From Candidatus Heimdallarchaeota archaeon (lineage in GTDB: Archaea > Asgardarchaeota > Heimdallarchaeia > Heimdallarchaeales > Heimdallarchaeaceae): DNA of 45,655 nucleotides. Under the pieces are notes generated by a model. It was not told where the DNA came from, made no database searches, and worked only from the letters and a program-made list of their open reading frames with translations. Made by a program: the position numbers and the translations under genes. Positions 24,629 through 33,477 of the stretch are shown piece after piece. The stretch is taken from positions 1-45,655 of the forward strand of contig JAHLWR010000028.1 of NCBI GenBank assembly GCA_019057815.1. Reading direction: 5' to 3'. The first letter of the stretch is position 1. Every line of letters starts with the position of its first letter.

Positions 24629-26971
24629 ATGGACATTGAAGAAATCATTATATTGCTGGAACAGGATGATACTAGTAAAATTGATTTGAATGAAATAAAG
24701 GTTCTTCATAGATTAATTAAATTGATACCCCATAAAAACAAAATAGTAAGAAATAATGCTAAGCGTCTTCTTTTTAAAGGAAGTCTTGTTCCAACAGAAA
24801 AGATCATAGAGGAATATGTTAGTGATTCCAATTCTTTCTTAGAGGAATTGATAATAAGCAAATTATGTTTCTTCATTCCTATATTAACAGATTTTCTGAT
24901 AAAGAAAGATAGCTTCAAACAACTACATGTCTTATTATCAAAGCAAAGTGTTCAGACTATACAGAAAGCGGTTGATAAAGCTTCAATAACAGCTCCTATA
25001 CTCTCTGCTATCGCTGAGATAGCGATTAGAACATGTCACGTATCCTACTGTAGTAATACTGATTCTCTATTGACCTATCAAATTATTATTGAAAATACTA
25101 AGAAACTTAGAAAAACACTTTTATTCAGATTAAACCAAGAAGACCCTATTTTCACAGAACTAGTTTTACGAACCGTTTATCAGTTTCAAGATCTAACCAA
25201 ATTAATTGTTAACCAAATAAGAAATATCATAACTAACTCTTCAGTAGATGAGCATTTACGTTATGCTGCAATTGCTCTAATGAATCTACAAGACCCCAAA
25301 AACTCTGACATTTTAATAAAACGACTAAAAACAAAAGAAGATTCAGAGGAAGTACAACTAGCAATAATCGAAGCTTTAGGTAATCTAGGTAATCTTTCTT
25401 CAACTGAAATTTTGCTAGAACAATTCAATAAAAGTGAAAGAATCGCATACTATGCTTCTCATTCATTAGCTCTCCTTGGTGATGGTGTTTATCCAGCGCT
25501 TATCAAAGCTCTAAATGACGATAAATTCGTTATCTATGTAACAGAGACTATGAAAAGACTAGGTGAAAAAAGTTATGATTGGCTAATAGACGCTTTAGCA
25601 AAAGGAAAAAAGAATGTAAAAAGAAATGCTGCGCAATGTTTAACCCTTGTCATAAGTCAGGAACATGGTTATGAGGGTGGAATCAGGATTCTCACAAATC
25701 AGCTTGCTGGAAAAAATAGAGAAGTCATTCAATCTGTAGCTCAATCCTTAGTAAATCTTGGAACACCTTCAATCCGAGTTCTGATTGAAGAATTATCTGA
25801 AAATGATATGCGTTTAAGGAAGAATGCTATAGAAATCTTGCAGAACTTTGGGTTTCAAAATATTGAACTTGCGTTAGATGGGATTTTAGAGGTAGATTCT
25901 TACAAAGCAGTAGAGTTAGGAGTAATACTTTATATCTATTATCCTAGTGAGGATGTTAGAAACTTGGGATTATCTTTTGCAATCTCGAAAAATAAATTAA
26001 GGAAAAAGAATGATGATCTTTTAAATATCATTTTCAAGGCAACAGCAGAGATAGAGCCTGAAATAAGAGAAAGGGCCTGTTTAATGCTATCTTATTGTGG
26101 ATCAAATTCTATAAAATTTCTGTCTCATCTCTTATTGGATATTAATTTGCAAGTGAGGAGAAAAGCCGTCGAATCTCTTAGAAAGGTTAAAAGTAAGAAA
26201 GCCTTGATAGTTTTAATAAAAGCTGCAAAAGAATCTGATGCTCTTATATCAGAAACAGCAACTAGAGCACTAGGAGAGTTACAGGATCCTGGGGTTATTG
26301 ATGTAATTCTCAATAACATGAAACGTTCTAATATCGTTGTTAGGGATGCTGCTTCCTATGCTGCAGCAAAAATAGGTATGACTGTTGTTCCAAAGCTATC
26401 TCAACAGCTATCGTCAGCAAATCGTGATCTTGTAGAAGGATCCGTTAGTGCTTTAAGTCGAATTGGAGTAAATGCTATTAAGCCTTTAACTAAAACGCTA
26501 GAACAAAAAAGTGAAAAATGGTTTAAGAATTTTCAAAAAGTAATTACTGCGATGGGTCAAAGTTCAGTGATTGTTCTTCATGAAATATATAAAAAAGCAA
26601 GAAAAAAAATAGCTATGACGAGAATCTTACTTCTCTTATCACTATTGGATGACACAAAACACATGAAAAACTACATTGATATTGTCTTAGACGAAGATGC
26701 GAAAATTGGAATTAGAATGATAAATAATGTTGGATCAAATGGTGTAATCTCCTTGATTAACAATCTAGAACAATACTCAAAATCTGATATAAACCTCTTT
26801 ATAGAAAAAAGTAGAGGGATGAGTCGAGAACTTGTTCGAGAAATAATGGTGGAAATATCAAAAAATCCAAAATTAAAAAGTTTTAATAAAAAAATAGACA
26901 AAATCCATGGAAAAAGAGTTAAAAAGCTATTCTCAAACGTTAAAGACTATAACAAATTATTAGATTCTTAA
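24629..26971 (+). CDS. HEAT-repeat scaffold protein
   Basis: 780 residues, almost wholly alpha-helical. HEAT/PBS-lyase-type repeats of about 30-35 residues recur from about residue 185 to 665. Clear examples are EEVQLAIIEALGNLG, NREVIQSVAQSLVNLG, LQVRRKAVESLRKVK and NIVVRDAASYAAAKIG. There is no signal peptide or membrane segment. Such solenoids bind proteins, including small GTPases. The ATG directly follows the GTPase stop with no gap, implying coupled translation. No enzymatic motif is visible. Confidence 0.85.
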   Translation: MDIEEIIILLEQDDTSKIDLNEIKVLHRLIKLIPHKNKIVRNNAKRLLFKGSLVPTEKIIEEYVSDSNSFLEELIISKLCFFIPILTDFLIKKDSFKQLHVLLSKQSVQTIQKAVDKASITAPILSAIAEIAIRTCHVSYCSNTDSLLTYQIIIENTKKLRKTLLFRLNQEDPIFTELVLRTVYQFQDLTKLIVNQIRNIITNSSVDEHLRYAAIALMNLQDPKNSDILIKRLKTKEDSEEVQLAIIEALGNLGNLSSTEILLEQFNKSERIAYYASHSLALLGDGVYPALIKALNDDKFVIYVTETMKRLGEKSYDWLIDALAKGKKNVKRNAAQCLTLVISQEHGYEGGIRILTNQLAGKNREVIQSVAQSLVNLGTPSIRVLIEELSENDMRLRKNAIEILQNFGFQNIELALDGILEVDSYKAVELGVILYIYYPSEDVRNLGLSFAISKNKLRKKNDDLLNIIFKATAEIEPEIRERACLMLSYCGSNSIKFLSHLLLDINLQVRRKAVESLRKVKSKKALIVLIKAAKESDALISETATRALGELQDPGVIDVILNNMKRSNIVVRDAASYAAAKIGMTVVPKLSQQLSSANRDLVEGSVSALSRIGVNAIKPLTKTLEQKSEKWFKNFQKVITAMGQSSVIVLHEIYKKARKKIAMTRILLLLSLLDDTKHMKNYIDIVLDEDAKIGIRMINNVGSNGVISLINNLEQYSKSDINLFIEKSRGMSRELVREIMVEISKNPKLKSFNKKIDKIHGKRVKKLFSNVKDYNKLLDS

Positions 26972-26976
26972 CTTTA

Positions 26977-28071
26977 TCAACTATCTGGTATAGCTGATTC
27001 TAGGATTTTTACCAATATAGAACCATTTTGACTGTAAAACTCTTCAATGTTTTTTACTTTAGAAAATAATTCTGATATAACTAATGATAATGTTAATTCC
27101 GCTTGTGTAGGGAAAAAAAAGTAATAAAATTGGGTGTTTCTTATCTTTCCCATGGTTTCCAGAAGATATTTTTGGTCCACTGTTTTATCCATAAAAATAT
27201 CTAATATTGGTAAATAACCAATTGATGGAAACAAGTGATTGAAAATTTCTTTTATTCTATCAATCGCTGTCTGTTTATTTGTGTCTATATCGTTGTTCAA
27301 GGTCTGGTAAATATGAAAGTAGCCAGCTTCTTCAAGCCACATTAATGATTTTGAGTAGTAGTCATGTAAACTTATTTTAGGAAATTGCTCAATAATAGGA
27401 GTTGTAATCATTATAGTTTGAACAATTTTGTCTGAAAAAAATGGTACTAAATCAATAGTAGTAAGACAAGTATATTCTGAAGATTTGTATTCAATTGTTG
27501 GAGAAAAGAGCGTTTTATGATCTAAATCTAATTTGATTTCCTCGGAAGATTTAATGGTTTTAACACCATTTTCCTCAGCTGAATTTCTAAAAAAAGTAAT
27601 TAAATTTGGTATCTGCGAACTTATCCAAGAATCTTTAATTTCTAATAAACTGACATTCAAATCACAGTTGATTAGCGGGTAATACTCTATTATATCACTT
27701 CTTGAAATCATGGAATGTTTTGTTAAAGAATCCTCGAATTTTTTAAGGTGCTTTCTTTGTTGAGATAAGGCTTCATTTCTGTACAATAAGATTAAAGGAT
27801 GACGATAAGCATCAAAATAATCTGTTATTGCGTGGAAATCTACAAGAACATCACTCGATTTTTCTAAAACATAATTCATTAGTTTATTTTCCAATTCAAA
27901 AAGAGGCATTATGACTCCTGGAATGAAGAGTTGGTGTTTGAGAGGTGGGTTACCGTGTTCGAGTAAAACTATTTCCTTATTCTTATTATTTTTAGAGAGA
28001 AAATATGCTAGAGTTACAGCTGTTAAGCCGTTCCCTTCAACGATTATATCAGCTTCAACTATCTTACTCAT
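26977..28071 (-). CDS. FAD-dependent oxidoreductase-like protein (DAO-type fold)
   Basis: 364 residues. The N-terminus has a Rossmann beta-alpha-beta unit: ADIIVEGNGLTAVTLAYF followed by a strand ending in LLEHG, as in the D-amino-acid oxidase/GlpO superfamily. The third glycine of GxGxxG is Ala (GNGLTA), which is tolerated in some members but weakens the call. The rest is divergent, with no recognisable substrate motif. It shares one symmetric TATA box with the gene at 28123 and is predicted to be leaderless. Its substrate is unknown. Confidence 0.55.
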   Translation of the reverse strand: MSKIVEADIIVEGNGLTAVTLAYFLSKNNKNKEIVLLEHGNPPLKHQLFIPGVIMPLFELENKLMNYVLEKSSDVLVDFHAITDYFDAYRHPLILLYRNEALSQQRKHLKKFEDSLTKHSMISRSDIIEYYPLINCDLNVSLLEIKDSWISSQIPNLITFFRNSAEENGVKTIKSSEEIKLDLDHKTLFSPTIEYKSSEYTCLTTIDLVPFFSDKIVQTIMITTPIIEQFPKISLHDYYSKSLMWLEEAGYFHIYQTLNNDIDTNKQTAIDRIKEIFNHLFPSIGYLPILDIFMDKTVDQKYLLETMGKIRNTQFYYFFFPTQAELTLSLVISELFSKVKNIEEFYSQNGSILVKILESAIPDS

Positions 28072-28093
28072 TAGTATAATACCTGGAGATAGG

Positions 28094-28102
28094 TATATAA
28101 AT
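28094..28102. promoter_or_regulatory. Symmetric TATA box shared by two divergent leaderless genes
   Basis: TATATAAAT with palindromic core TATATA (28094-28099). The core centre is about 26 bp from the A of the ATG on each side (28071 minus, 28123 plus), the normal archaeal TATA-to-start-site distance. Both mRNAs should begin at their start codons, and neither gene has a ribosome binding site. Confidence 0.65.
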
Positions 28103-28122
28103 CAGTTATTGGTTGACAAATC

Positions 28123-28398
28123 ATGACTTTTGAAATTATTCTCAAAGTTATTAGCCAAGAAGGAAAATGCGTAGCAGGTCATAAAGTAGGAGATGAAGTC
28201 ACATTTAATTTTGAGACAAATGAAATTCAAGGCAAAATATGTTTACATTCTTTATATTCTGTGATGCCTAAAATTTTTGCAATGGCATATGGAGCAGAAT
28301 TTGGATGGTTAAAGGATAAAGACATTAGTACACATGCTTGTCCTGATGCATACAATCCAGTTGTTTATCAAGTTAAAAGAATAAGAAAGAAAGATTAG
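28123..28398 (+). CDS. TIGR04076-family protein
   Basis: 91 residues. It matches the small TIGR04076 family: an early CxAGHKVGD motif, a central C-L-x2-LY-x2-MP segment, and the closing HACPDAYNPVVYQV. The conserved Cys and His residues suggest metal or cofactor binding. The family's role is not established; members are common in anaerobic bacteria and archaea. It is a single gene between convergent and divergent neighbours; its TAG stop lies directly before the end of the convergent prenyltransferase gene. Confidence 0.75.
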   Translation: MTFEIILKVISQEGKCVAGHKVGDEVTFNFETNEIQGKICLHSLYSVMPKIFAMAYGAEFGWLKDKDISTHACPDAYNPVVYQVKRIRKKD

Positions 28399-29319
28399 CT
28401 AAGTTAACGCTAGTCTTACTATTTTGTCTATTATAAAAGTTAGTAGAAAAGCTAAGAATACTAAAAGAAGTATTTCTTTTGTTGTGTATGCCCATTTTGG
28501 ACTTTGGTTATAAATTATTCTTACTATTAAATAGAGAACAAGTGCAACTATAAGAAAAACTATTATCATGCTGGGTAAGTAAAGGTTTCCTCCAATAGCA
28601 GCTGCTGAACCTCCAATCATTAGAACTAATAGGAAAGCCGATCCGATTATTGCTGTTTTTCTAGGTCCATATTTCACTGCTAAAGTTCTAACTCCAGCTT
28701 CTCTATCTCCTTCTATATCAGGTAAACCCTTGATCACTTCTCTCCCTATGTTGCCTGAACCAGCTGCTACACCAACTACTATAGGTACCCAAGCAAAAGT
28801 TCCTCCATAGATTAAATATGTGTGTACTGTTCCATATACAAATAACGCGATAACATTGAGACCAATAATAGTGTTTCCGATGAATCCCATCTTTTTAAGT
28901 TTGATGTCATACAAATCAAGAGATCCTCCGAAAATTATTACTGTAATGACACTTATACCATATAGACCATATATTATATCTATTGCAGCAGCGGTTCCTA
29001 AAGCCAGAAGAGCAACAATACAACCATAGATTTTTGCGGATTTTATAGAGATTTTTCCAGTAGGAATAGGTCTGTGCGGAGCATTAATCGCATCTACCTC
29101 TCTATCAACTATATCATTAAAAATCATTGCTTGAGAAGAAACAAACATTGTTGTTAAAACAATGAGGGCAATTGAAAGATAATCTGGCTTGCTTCCCACT
29201 GGTAATGACAGAACTATTCCGAATGTTGCTGCAAATCCCGCAACAATACCATTGACCAAACGAAGAATCGTTATATAAGATAGGAAAATGCTCTTTTTTG
29301 AATACCTGTTAACAGTCAT
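28399..29319 (-). CDS. UbiA prenyltransferase, probably digeranylgeranylglyceryl phosphate synthase
   Basis: 306 residues, about eight or nine membrane segments. First Asp-rich motif NDIVDREVD followed by NAPHRPIPTG; second motif DIEGDREAG followed by VRTLAVKYG. The pattern is that of archaeal UbiA-type DGGGP synthases, which attach the second geranylgeranyl chain in ether-lipid synthesis. Other UbiA members (chlorophyll or quinone type) cannot be fully excluded. The ATG at 29319 is preferred to the GTG two codons earlier. A 53-codon gene lies just upstream on the same strand. Confidence 0.82.
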   Translation of the reverse strand: MTVNRYSKKSIFLSYITILRLVNGIVAGFAATFGIVLSLPVGSKPDYLSIALIVLTTMFVSSQAMIFNDIVDREVDAINAPHRPIPTGKISIKSAKIYGCIVALLALGTAAAIDIIYGLYGISVITVIIFGGSLDLYDIKLKKMGFIGNTIIGLNVIALFVYGTVHTYLIYGGTFAWVPIVVGVAAGSGNIGREVIKGLPDIEGDREAGVRTLAVKYGPRKTAIIGSAFLLVLMIGGSAAAIGGNLYLPSMIIVFLIVALVLYLIVRIIYNQSPKWAYTTKEILLLVFLAFLLTFIIDKIVRLALT

Positions 29320-29366
29320 ATCCACAAAAAGGAAAAAGTTGGTTTTAAGTTTTTTGCCAAGTTTTT

Positions 29367-29528
29367 TTATTCACCTATTTTGATATCTACTTGAATCGTT
29401 CTAATATCATCATTTATTCCTTTAAGAGATTCAACAATTGACAGAACAATTTTCGCTGTAATATTTGAGATAAATTGATTTAATGGGACATTTTTTTCGT
29501 TAACTTTTATTTGTACTTTATTAACCAT
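29367..29528 (-). CDS. Small conserved-looking protein, 53 residues
   Basis: An intact 53-codon frame (ATG 29528, TAA 29367) fills the gap between the prenyltransferase and the coiled-coil gene, on their strand. The product starts MVNKVQIKVNEKNVPLN and alternates beta-strand-like and helical stretches, with VPLNxF and a later SLKGI. It resembles small archaeal proteins of unknown function that I recall only loosely, carrying a PLNxFV motif and a SLKGV motif. Spacing and strand suggest co-transcription with the prenyltransferase gene. Confidence 0.55.
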   Translation of the reverse strand: MVNKVQIKVNEKNVPLNQFISNITAKIVLSIVESLKGINDDIRTIQVDIKIGE

Positions 29529-29571
29529 TCTTATCATCAGAAAATAAAAGAAAAAAGAGATTAAAACATTT

Positions 29572-30357
29572 CTATTTTAGTTTGATCGTTGGATTTTGAT
29601 CATCTTTGCCATGCATTTCAACTTCTACTAAACCTGCTGCTTCAAGTTTTAAAACAACAGTTAAAATCGAATGAGTTGATGCTCCAGCAGCCATAGCTAA
29701 TCTTTTTAGTTCTATAACTTTATATTGTTCTAGAATTGTAAGCCAACTATAATTTGGATCAGTTTCTGCTATAATTTGGAATCTTCTTAATGCTTCTTCT
29801 TTATTTCTAATATCGTCTTTGAACTGTTCAAGTTTAGAAGATTCTGTTAAAAGGTCATTGTATTTTCCTTCGATAATTGCTTTTTCGTCTCCTAATTGTT
29901 GCATAAGTTGTTCTGCTTCGTTCTTGGCCACTTCTGCTTCAGAAACTTTTGTTTGCCATTTCTCAACAGAGGTTTTCTCTGTAGTAAGTTGCTCTTTAAA
30001 ATTATTAAGATCTCTTTGTATATTGGAAATCTCCTCGTTTTTCTTCAGTAAATTACTTTTTAAGTCTTCAAATTCATTATCGAGGTTTCCTTTTTCTTCT
30101 TCTAAAACTGAGGTTTTTTGTTTAAACGTTTCTACTTCTTCTGCCAGTTTATCCCTTTCTGAAGCTATCTCAGTAGCTTTTGCAGAAGCAATTTTAAGTT
30201 TTTCAAGTTCTTCTGTTAAGGAATTCTTTTTTTCTTCTAGTTCCTGATTAGCTCCTTCCAGTTCTTTTATTCTTTGTTCAAATGTTTCAACTTTGTTCTC
30301 TAATTGTGTTATTTTAATCGCATCACTAACGGAAATATGATTATTTTCACCAGACAT
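29572..30357 (-). CDS. Coiled-coil protein with C-terminal winged-helix-like domain
   Basis: 261 residues. Residues about 12-190 are an almost continuous heptad-rich coiled coil (Glu/Lys/Leu), as in SMC or Rab-effector-like rods. The last 65 residues (from about DPNYSWLTILEQ) look like a winged helix, with LKRLAMAAGAS, a recognition-helix-like segment, and a LEAAGLVEVE wing. The ATG is preceded by GGTGA. Its role is unknown; a DNA-tethering or oligomeric regulator fits the layout. It lies downstream of radA on the same strand but is separated by a hairpin, so it probably has its own promoter. Confidence 0.6.
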   Translation of the reverse strand: MSGENNHISVSDAIKITQLENKVETFEQRIKELEGANQELEEKKNSLTEELEKLKIASAKATEIASERDKLAEEVETFKQKTSVLEEEKGNLDNEFEDLKSNLLKKNEEISNIQRDLNNFKEQLTTEKTSVEKWQTKVSEAEVAKNEAEQLMQQLGDEKAIIEGKYNDLLTESSKLEQFKDDIRNKEEALRRFQIIAETDPNYSWLTILEQYKVIELKRLAMAAGASTHSILTVVLKLEAAGLVEVEMHGKDDQNPTIKLK

Positions 30358-30498
30358 AACATTTCACCAGATGATATAAAGGAAACTTATTTATTCCTAT
30401 AAAAATTAGATACAAAATTGCTTACTTAAGTTTTATGTTAATCTAAAATATCGGGTATAAAAAATAAAACGTTAAGGTATTTATTATTTGAAAATCAT

Positions 30499-30530
30499 AT
30501 GAAAAAGCTGTTTTTTCTCAAGCTTTTCAT
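30499..30530 (-). terminator. Hairpin at the radA 3' end
   Basis: Inverted repeat ATGAAAAAGCT (30499-30509) and AGCTTTTCAT (30521-30530), abutting the radA stop, with T-rich sequence in the loop and beyond. It probably ends the radA transcript. Confidence 0.5.
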
Positions 30531-31639
30531 CATAAATCTTCTATATCTAAAATACCTTCAGGTGCTATAATAAACACTGCTTCTGTTTCTGGAATATGAG
30601 GACTGTCTATAACTCTAGCTATCCTTTTATCTGCTTTACCTTTTCGAAGAAAGATTCGTGTTGTACATGAATGAGCAACAATGTTTCCACCTACTGGAAA
30701 AATGGATTCACCATAAAGAACATCTGGTTTAGTAAAAACCTGATTTGTTGCTACAACCGCTATATCATAGACATCTGCTAATCTCAACAATTGGTGTAAA
30801 AATCTATTCAATTTTTGTTGTCTTTCAAGAAGTGCTCCTCTTCCTGTAAATTCTGCTCGGAAGTGGCTTGTTAAGGAGTCTATAACTAATAATTTTACAT
30901 TTTTCTCTCGAATAAGCTTTGGGCTTTCAAGGACTAGCACCATCTGGTGATCTGAGTTATAAGCTCTACCAACATGAATTCTATTAAGAACTTCCTCTGC
31001 TGGGGCTCCAAAACGGTCACACATCTGAACAATTCGCTCAGGACGAAAAGTACCTTCTGTGTCGACATATATGACGCCAGATTCCAATCCTCCATATTTC
31101 TTATCCATTGCTGTCATAACACACAATTGGAAACAAATTTGCGTTTTTCCTGTTCTGAATTCTCCAGAAATTTCAGTGAGAGAATTAGATTCAACTCCTC
31201 CTGCAAGAAGGCTATCTAAGGATTTACTGCCCGTGCTGATTTTTATTAACGTCTCTCTTGCTTTTAATATCTCTTTAGCACTTTGGAAACCTATTCCAAC
31301 TTGGAGTCTAGCAGCTGATATTATTCTCTTAGCTATTTGCTCACCAATCTCACAATTCTCAACCAGTTCTAGTGGAGATGCGTGAGCTACAGCTAATACA
31401 GTTAAATAACCAGCTGACATTAATTTTTCAGCAACAGCTGGACCTATACCAGAAATACTTGTAACTGATAGATCACTTATATCTTCTTTTGATTTTTTAG
31501 TTTCCTTTTTAGGTTGTTGTTTTGGAATTATTTCACTAATCCACTCTTCATCATCAATCTGATTTTCTGCAGTTTGAGCAGATTTTTTCTTAAAAATTTG
31601 TTTCTTTTTAGCTGGTGGTAAGCTATCTCTCTTTGACAT
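30530..31639 (-). CDS. radA: DNA repair and recombination protein RadA
   Basis: 369 residues from the ATG at 31639, which follows a GTGAT site; the longer frame to 31699 lacks one. The N-terminal about 50 residues are basic. The HhH/SAM domain (about 55-112) includes SISGIGPAVAEKL. The ATPase core has Walker A GEFRTGKTQ (159-167), the interface GESIFPVGGN, and a Walker-B-like LLVIDSLTSHFRAEF. RadA is the archaeal Rad51: it forms filaments on ssDNA and catalyses strand exchange. Its HhH domain is of the same general type as the repeats of the giant Top6B. Confidence 0.95.
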   Translation of the reverse strand: MSKRDSLPPAKKKQIFKKKSAQTAENQIDDEEWISEIIPKQQPKKETKKSKEDISDLSVTSISGIGPAVAEKLMSAGYLTVLAVAHASPLELVENCEIGEQIAKRIISAARLQVGIGFQSAKEILKARETLIKISTGSKSLDSLLAGGVESNSLTEISGEFRTGKTQICFQLCVMTAMDKKYGGLESGVIYVDTEGTFRPERIVQMCDRFGAPAEEVLNRIHVGRAYNSDHQMVLVLESPKLIREKNVKLLVIDSLTSHFRAEFTGRGALLERQQKLNRFLHQLLRLADVYDIAVVATNQVFTKPDVLYGESIFPVGGNIVAHSCTTRIFLRKGKADKRIARVIDSPHIPETEAVFIIAPEGILDIEDL

Positions 31640-31714
31640 AATATCACTTCTTGTCTCTGTTATACCATTATAACAGATTTCAATATAAGAATTACTCACA
31701 CATTTTATGAGTTA

Positions 31715-31731
31715 TTTTCCCCACTTTCCCA
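31715..31731 (+). repeat. Left copy of inverted end repeat, part of a terminal hairpin
   Basis: TTTTCCCCACTTTCCCA. Its CCACTTTCC (31721-31729) also pairs perfectly with GGAAAGTGG (31739-31747) across a 9-nt loop, giving a stable hairpin at the tnpB 3' side, as expected at the right end of an IS605-type element. Confidence 0.65.
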
Positions 31732-31747
31732 GATTGAAGGAAAGTGG

Positions 31748-31923
31748 AAGACAATTTTGAGGACTCTTCCCAACCCAGGAGCGTGGATAGTAACGTCGCT
31801 TAAAGCAGTAGCTTAGGGAGTTTCAAGCTCTGGGATTACACCTCCAACACACAGTGTTAGCGGAGGTGAGGGGGTTCATCTCCTCCCCGGGACTCATTAC
31901 TGGAGACTATGTTTTTGAGACCC
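31748..31923 (-). ncRNA. Candidate guide (omega/re) RNA region of TnpB
   Basis: Directly downstream of tnpB on its strand is about 175 nt of GC-richer DNA with short complementary stretches, for example CACCTCC and GGAGGTG around 31831-31868, ending in the terminal hairpin. TnpB guide RNAs are made from exactly this place in related elements. No covariance evidence is available, so this is a positional prediction. Confidence 0.35.
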
Positions 31924-33394
31924 TTAGGCTCTCACTCCAGCTCCGGGTGTAAGCAGATGACTCTGCTTTGTCCGTAGCCATTGGCTCAAGACTGGGAAGA
32001 CACGAAAAGAACTGAGTGGAAAAAACTTCCCACTAACTTGATCTTTAATAGAGGAATATTTTGGTTGCAGAACATATTTGATCAATCTTTTAGCTATATT
32101 TTTCGCTCCATTCAAGTCAGCATTAAGGTTATATCCACAGGTATGGCAGATGAATGTAGGTTGGTTAGGACGGGCAGTGTGATAGGATCCACAACGAGAA
32201 CAACAAGAAGATGTCCCCGATTCACCGATGCTAAGGATTCTATATTCTTCCCATCCATGTAGAGAGAGTTTGAATTTGAGCAATTCTACCACCTTCCTAT
32301 AATTCCATTTGTGGACTTTTTTACGTGAATAAGGGTGGAGATTACCTCTAAAGTGACTCTTACGGATATGAAGGGGAAAGCCTACCACCACATAGAGATC
32401 ATATCTCTTTCCAACAGAGAGTATATACTTTACTAACCTGTTGACATAGGTGTGGTCCGTTAGTTTATGTTCCGTTCTTTGTCTCTTTCTGAGTGATTTA
32501 AGTTGGTAGAGAAGACTGTCTCTCTTACTTACACTCAGGCTAGGTTTAGCTAAAATTTTCTGCGATTTAGCGATTTTTCTTTCTTTTTCCTTTTGCAATT
32601 TTTTTCGTGTCTTATCAGACCAGAATCTGATTTCGTGACGATTGATTGTTCCTTTCGGAGTTAAGAGTGCACTTACTGCACGTTTGTTGATTCCTAGATC
32701 TATCCCCAGCACAGCTGGAGGACGAGAAGAAGCATACTTATCTGGAACATGGAGCAAGATGAAATGTACCCACCATTCCTTCTTCTTGGGATAGTAGAGC
32801 ACTTCGAGTGCTTGTGTTTTTCCTTGGTGTAGTTTATGTTCATGATAAGGTGAACAAGCTAAAGGTAACCATAACTTCTCGTGTTTATAATTGTCGTTTT
32901 TCTTTGTATCTAAGGAGTCTCTTATCCCCACCCACCATCGAGCAATGGAGTTGGAAGGAGAACAAGTAAGAATAAATCTTTTACCATGAGATAATTGTGT
33001 GCGGGGGATTTTTTTTAGTGGAGGATTTTTAGCAGGCGCTGAATTATTCGCTTGTTGACTGTGGTAGATGGCTACAGCATTCTCTCTACATTCTTGCAAT
33101 TCATTCTGGGAGCAGCGGGGAAAGCTCTCTTTTTAAATCATGTCTAACTATAGGTCGTTTGGGTAGTTTACTCTTCTTATATGTGGTAAGAGTAAGATGG
33201 TCTAATTTTGCTTTACTCACCTTCTTCTTTCCCTTATTTTTGGTTACTAGTTGCTCTTCATTGTGATATATTACTTTGAGGTACTGCTTGATTATTCTTT
33301 TATCTCTCCCTGTAATTTGCTCTAGTCTTCTTCTTTTCCGTGTTGTAATTACTTCTGCTTTAATTCTCACTTTTACAGTCGTTCTCACCCCCAC
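31924..33394 (-). pseudogene. tnpB: TnpB RNA-guided nuclease, split by a frameshift
   Basis: The N-terminal part (33394 to 33101, about 97 residues, ending HDLKRELSPLLPE) runs out of frame, and the C-terminal 391 residues resume at once in the next frame (NELQECRENAVAIY). One missing base in the CCC run near 33108-33110 would restore one TnpB of about 490 residues. RuvC-I Asp is in GIDLG and RuvC-III Asp in NADLNGAKNIA. The zinc finger is CSRC...CHTC. At RuvC-II the usual Glu (as in VVED) is Gly (VVVGFP); a Glu just before the zinc finger (IGESGTSS) may substitute, as reported for TnpBs with rearranged active sites. It could be a pseudogene, a frameshifted gene or a sequencing error. Confidence 0.8.
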
Positions 33395-33455
33395 TTCTCG
33401 TCATTCTAGAATCATTACTTCTATTAGATTTTCCTATAAAAAGCTAACTTAAATG

Positions 33456-33473
33456 TGGGAAAAGTGGGGAAAA
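33456..33473 (-). repeat. Right copy of inverted end repeat
   Basis: TGGGAAAAGTGGGGAAAA on the plus strand, the complement of the 31715-31731 repeat with one extra base. It lies 5 nt from the dUTPase stop and so also falls where that gene's transcript would end. Confidence 0.5.
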
Positions 33474-33477
33474 ACAA

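Larger units (their letters stand above)
31715..33473 (-). mobile_element. TnpB-only IS605/IS1341-type element
   Basis: About 1.76 kb between radA and the dUTPase gene, carrying a frameshifted tnpB and no tnpA. Its 3' side (31715-31923) is GC-richer and rich in inverted repeats. The boundaries are set by an imperfect inverted repeat, TTTTCCCCACTTTCCCA at 31715-31731 and its near complement at 33456-33473. Such inverted ends are unusual for IS605 elements, which rely on subterminal hairpins, so the exact limits are tentative. Confidence 0.65.

Noticed and set aside
29819-30247. 142-codon plus-strand Ser/Phe-rich open frame
   Set aside because: It is the complement of the Glu/Lys-rich coiled-coil gene; such shadows are typical opposite coiled coils.
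31981-32262. 93-codon plus-strand open frame opposite tnpB
   Set aside because: It is the shadow of the TnpB zinc-finger and RuvC region, with no independent support.
33095-33115. Programmed frameshift in tnpB
   Set aside because: No slippery heptamer or downstream structure is evident at the junction, and archaeal TnpB is not known to need one; loss of a base or a sequence error is simpler.
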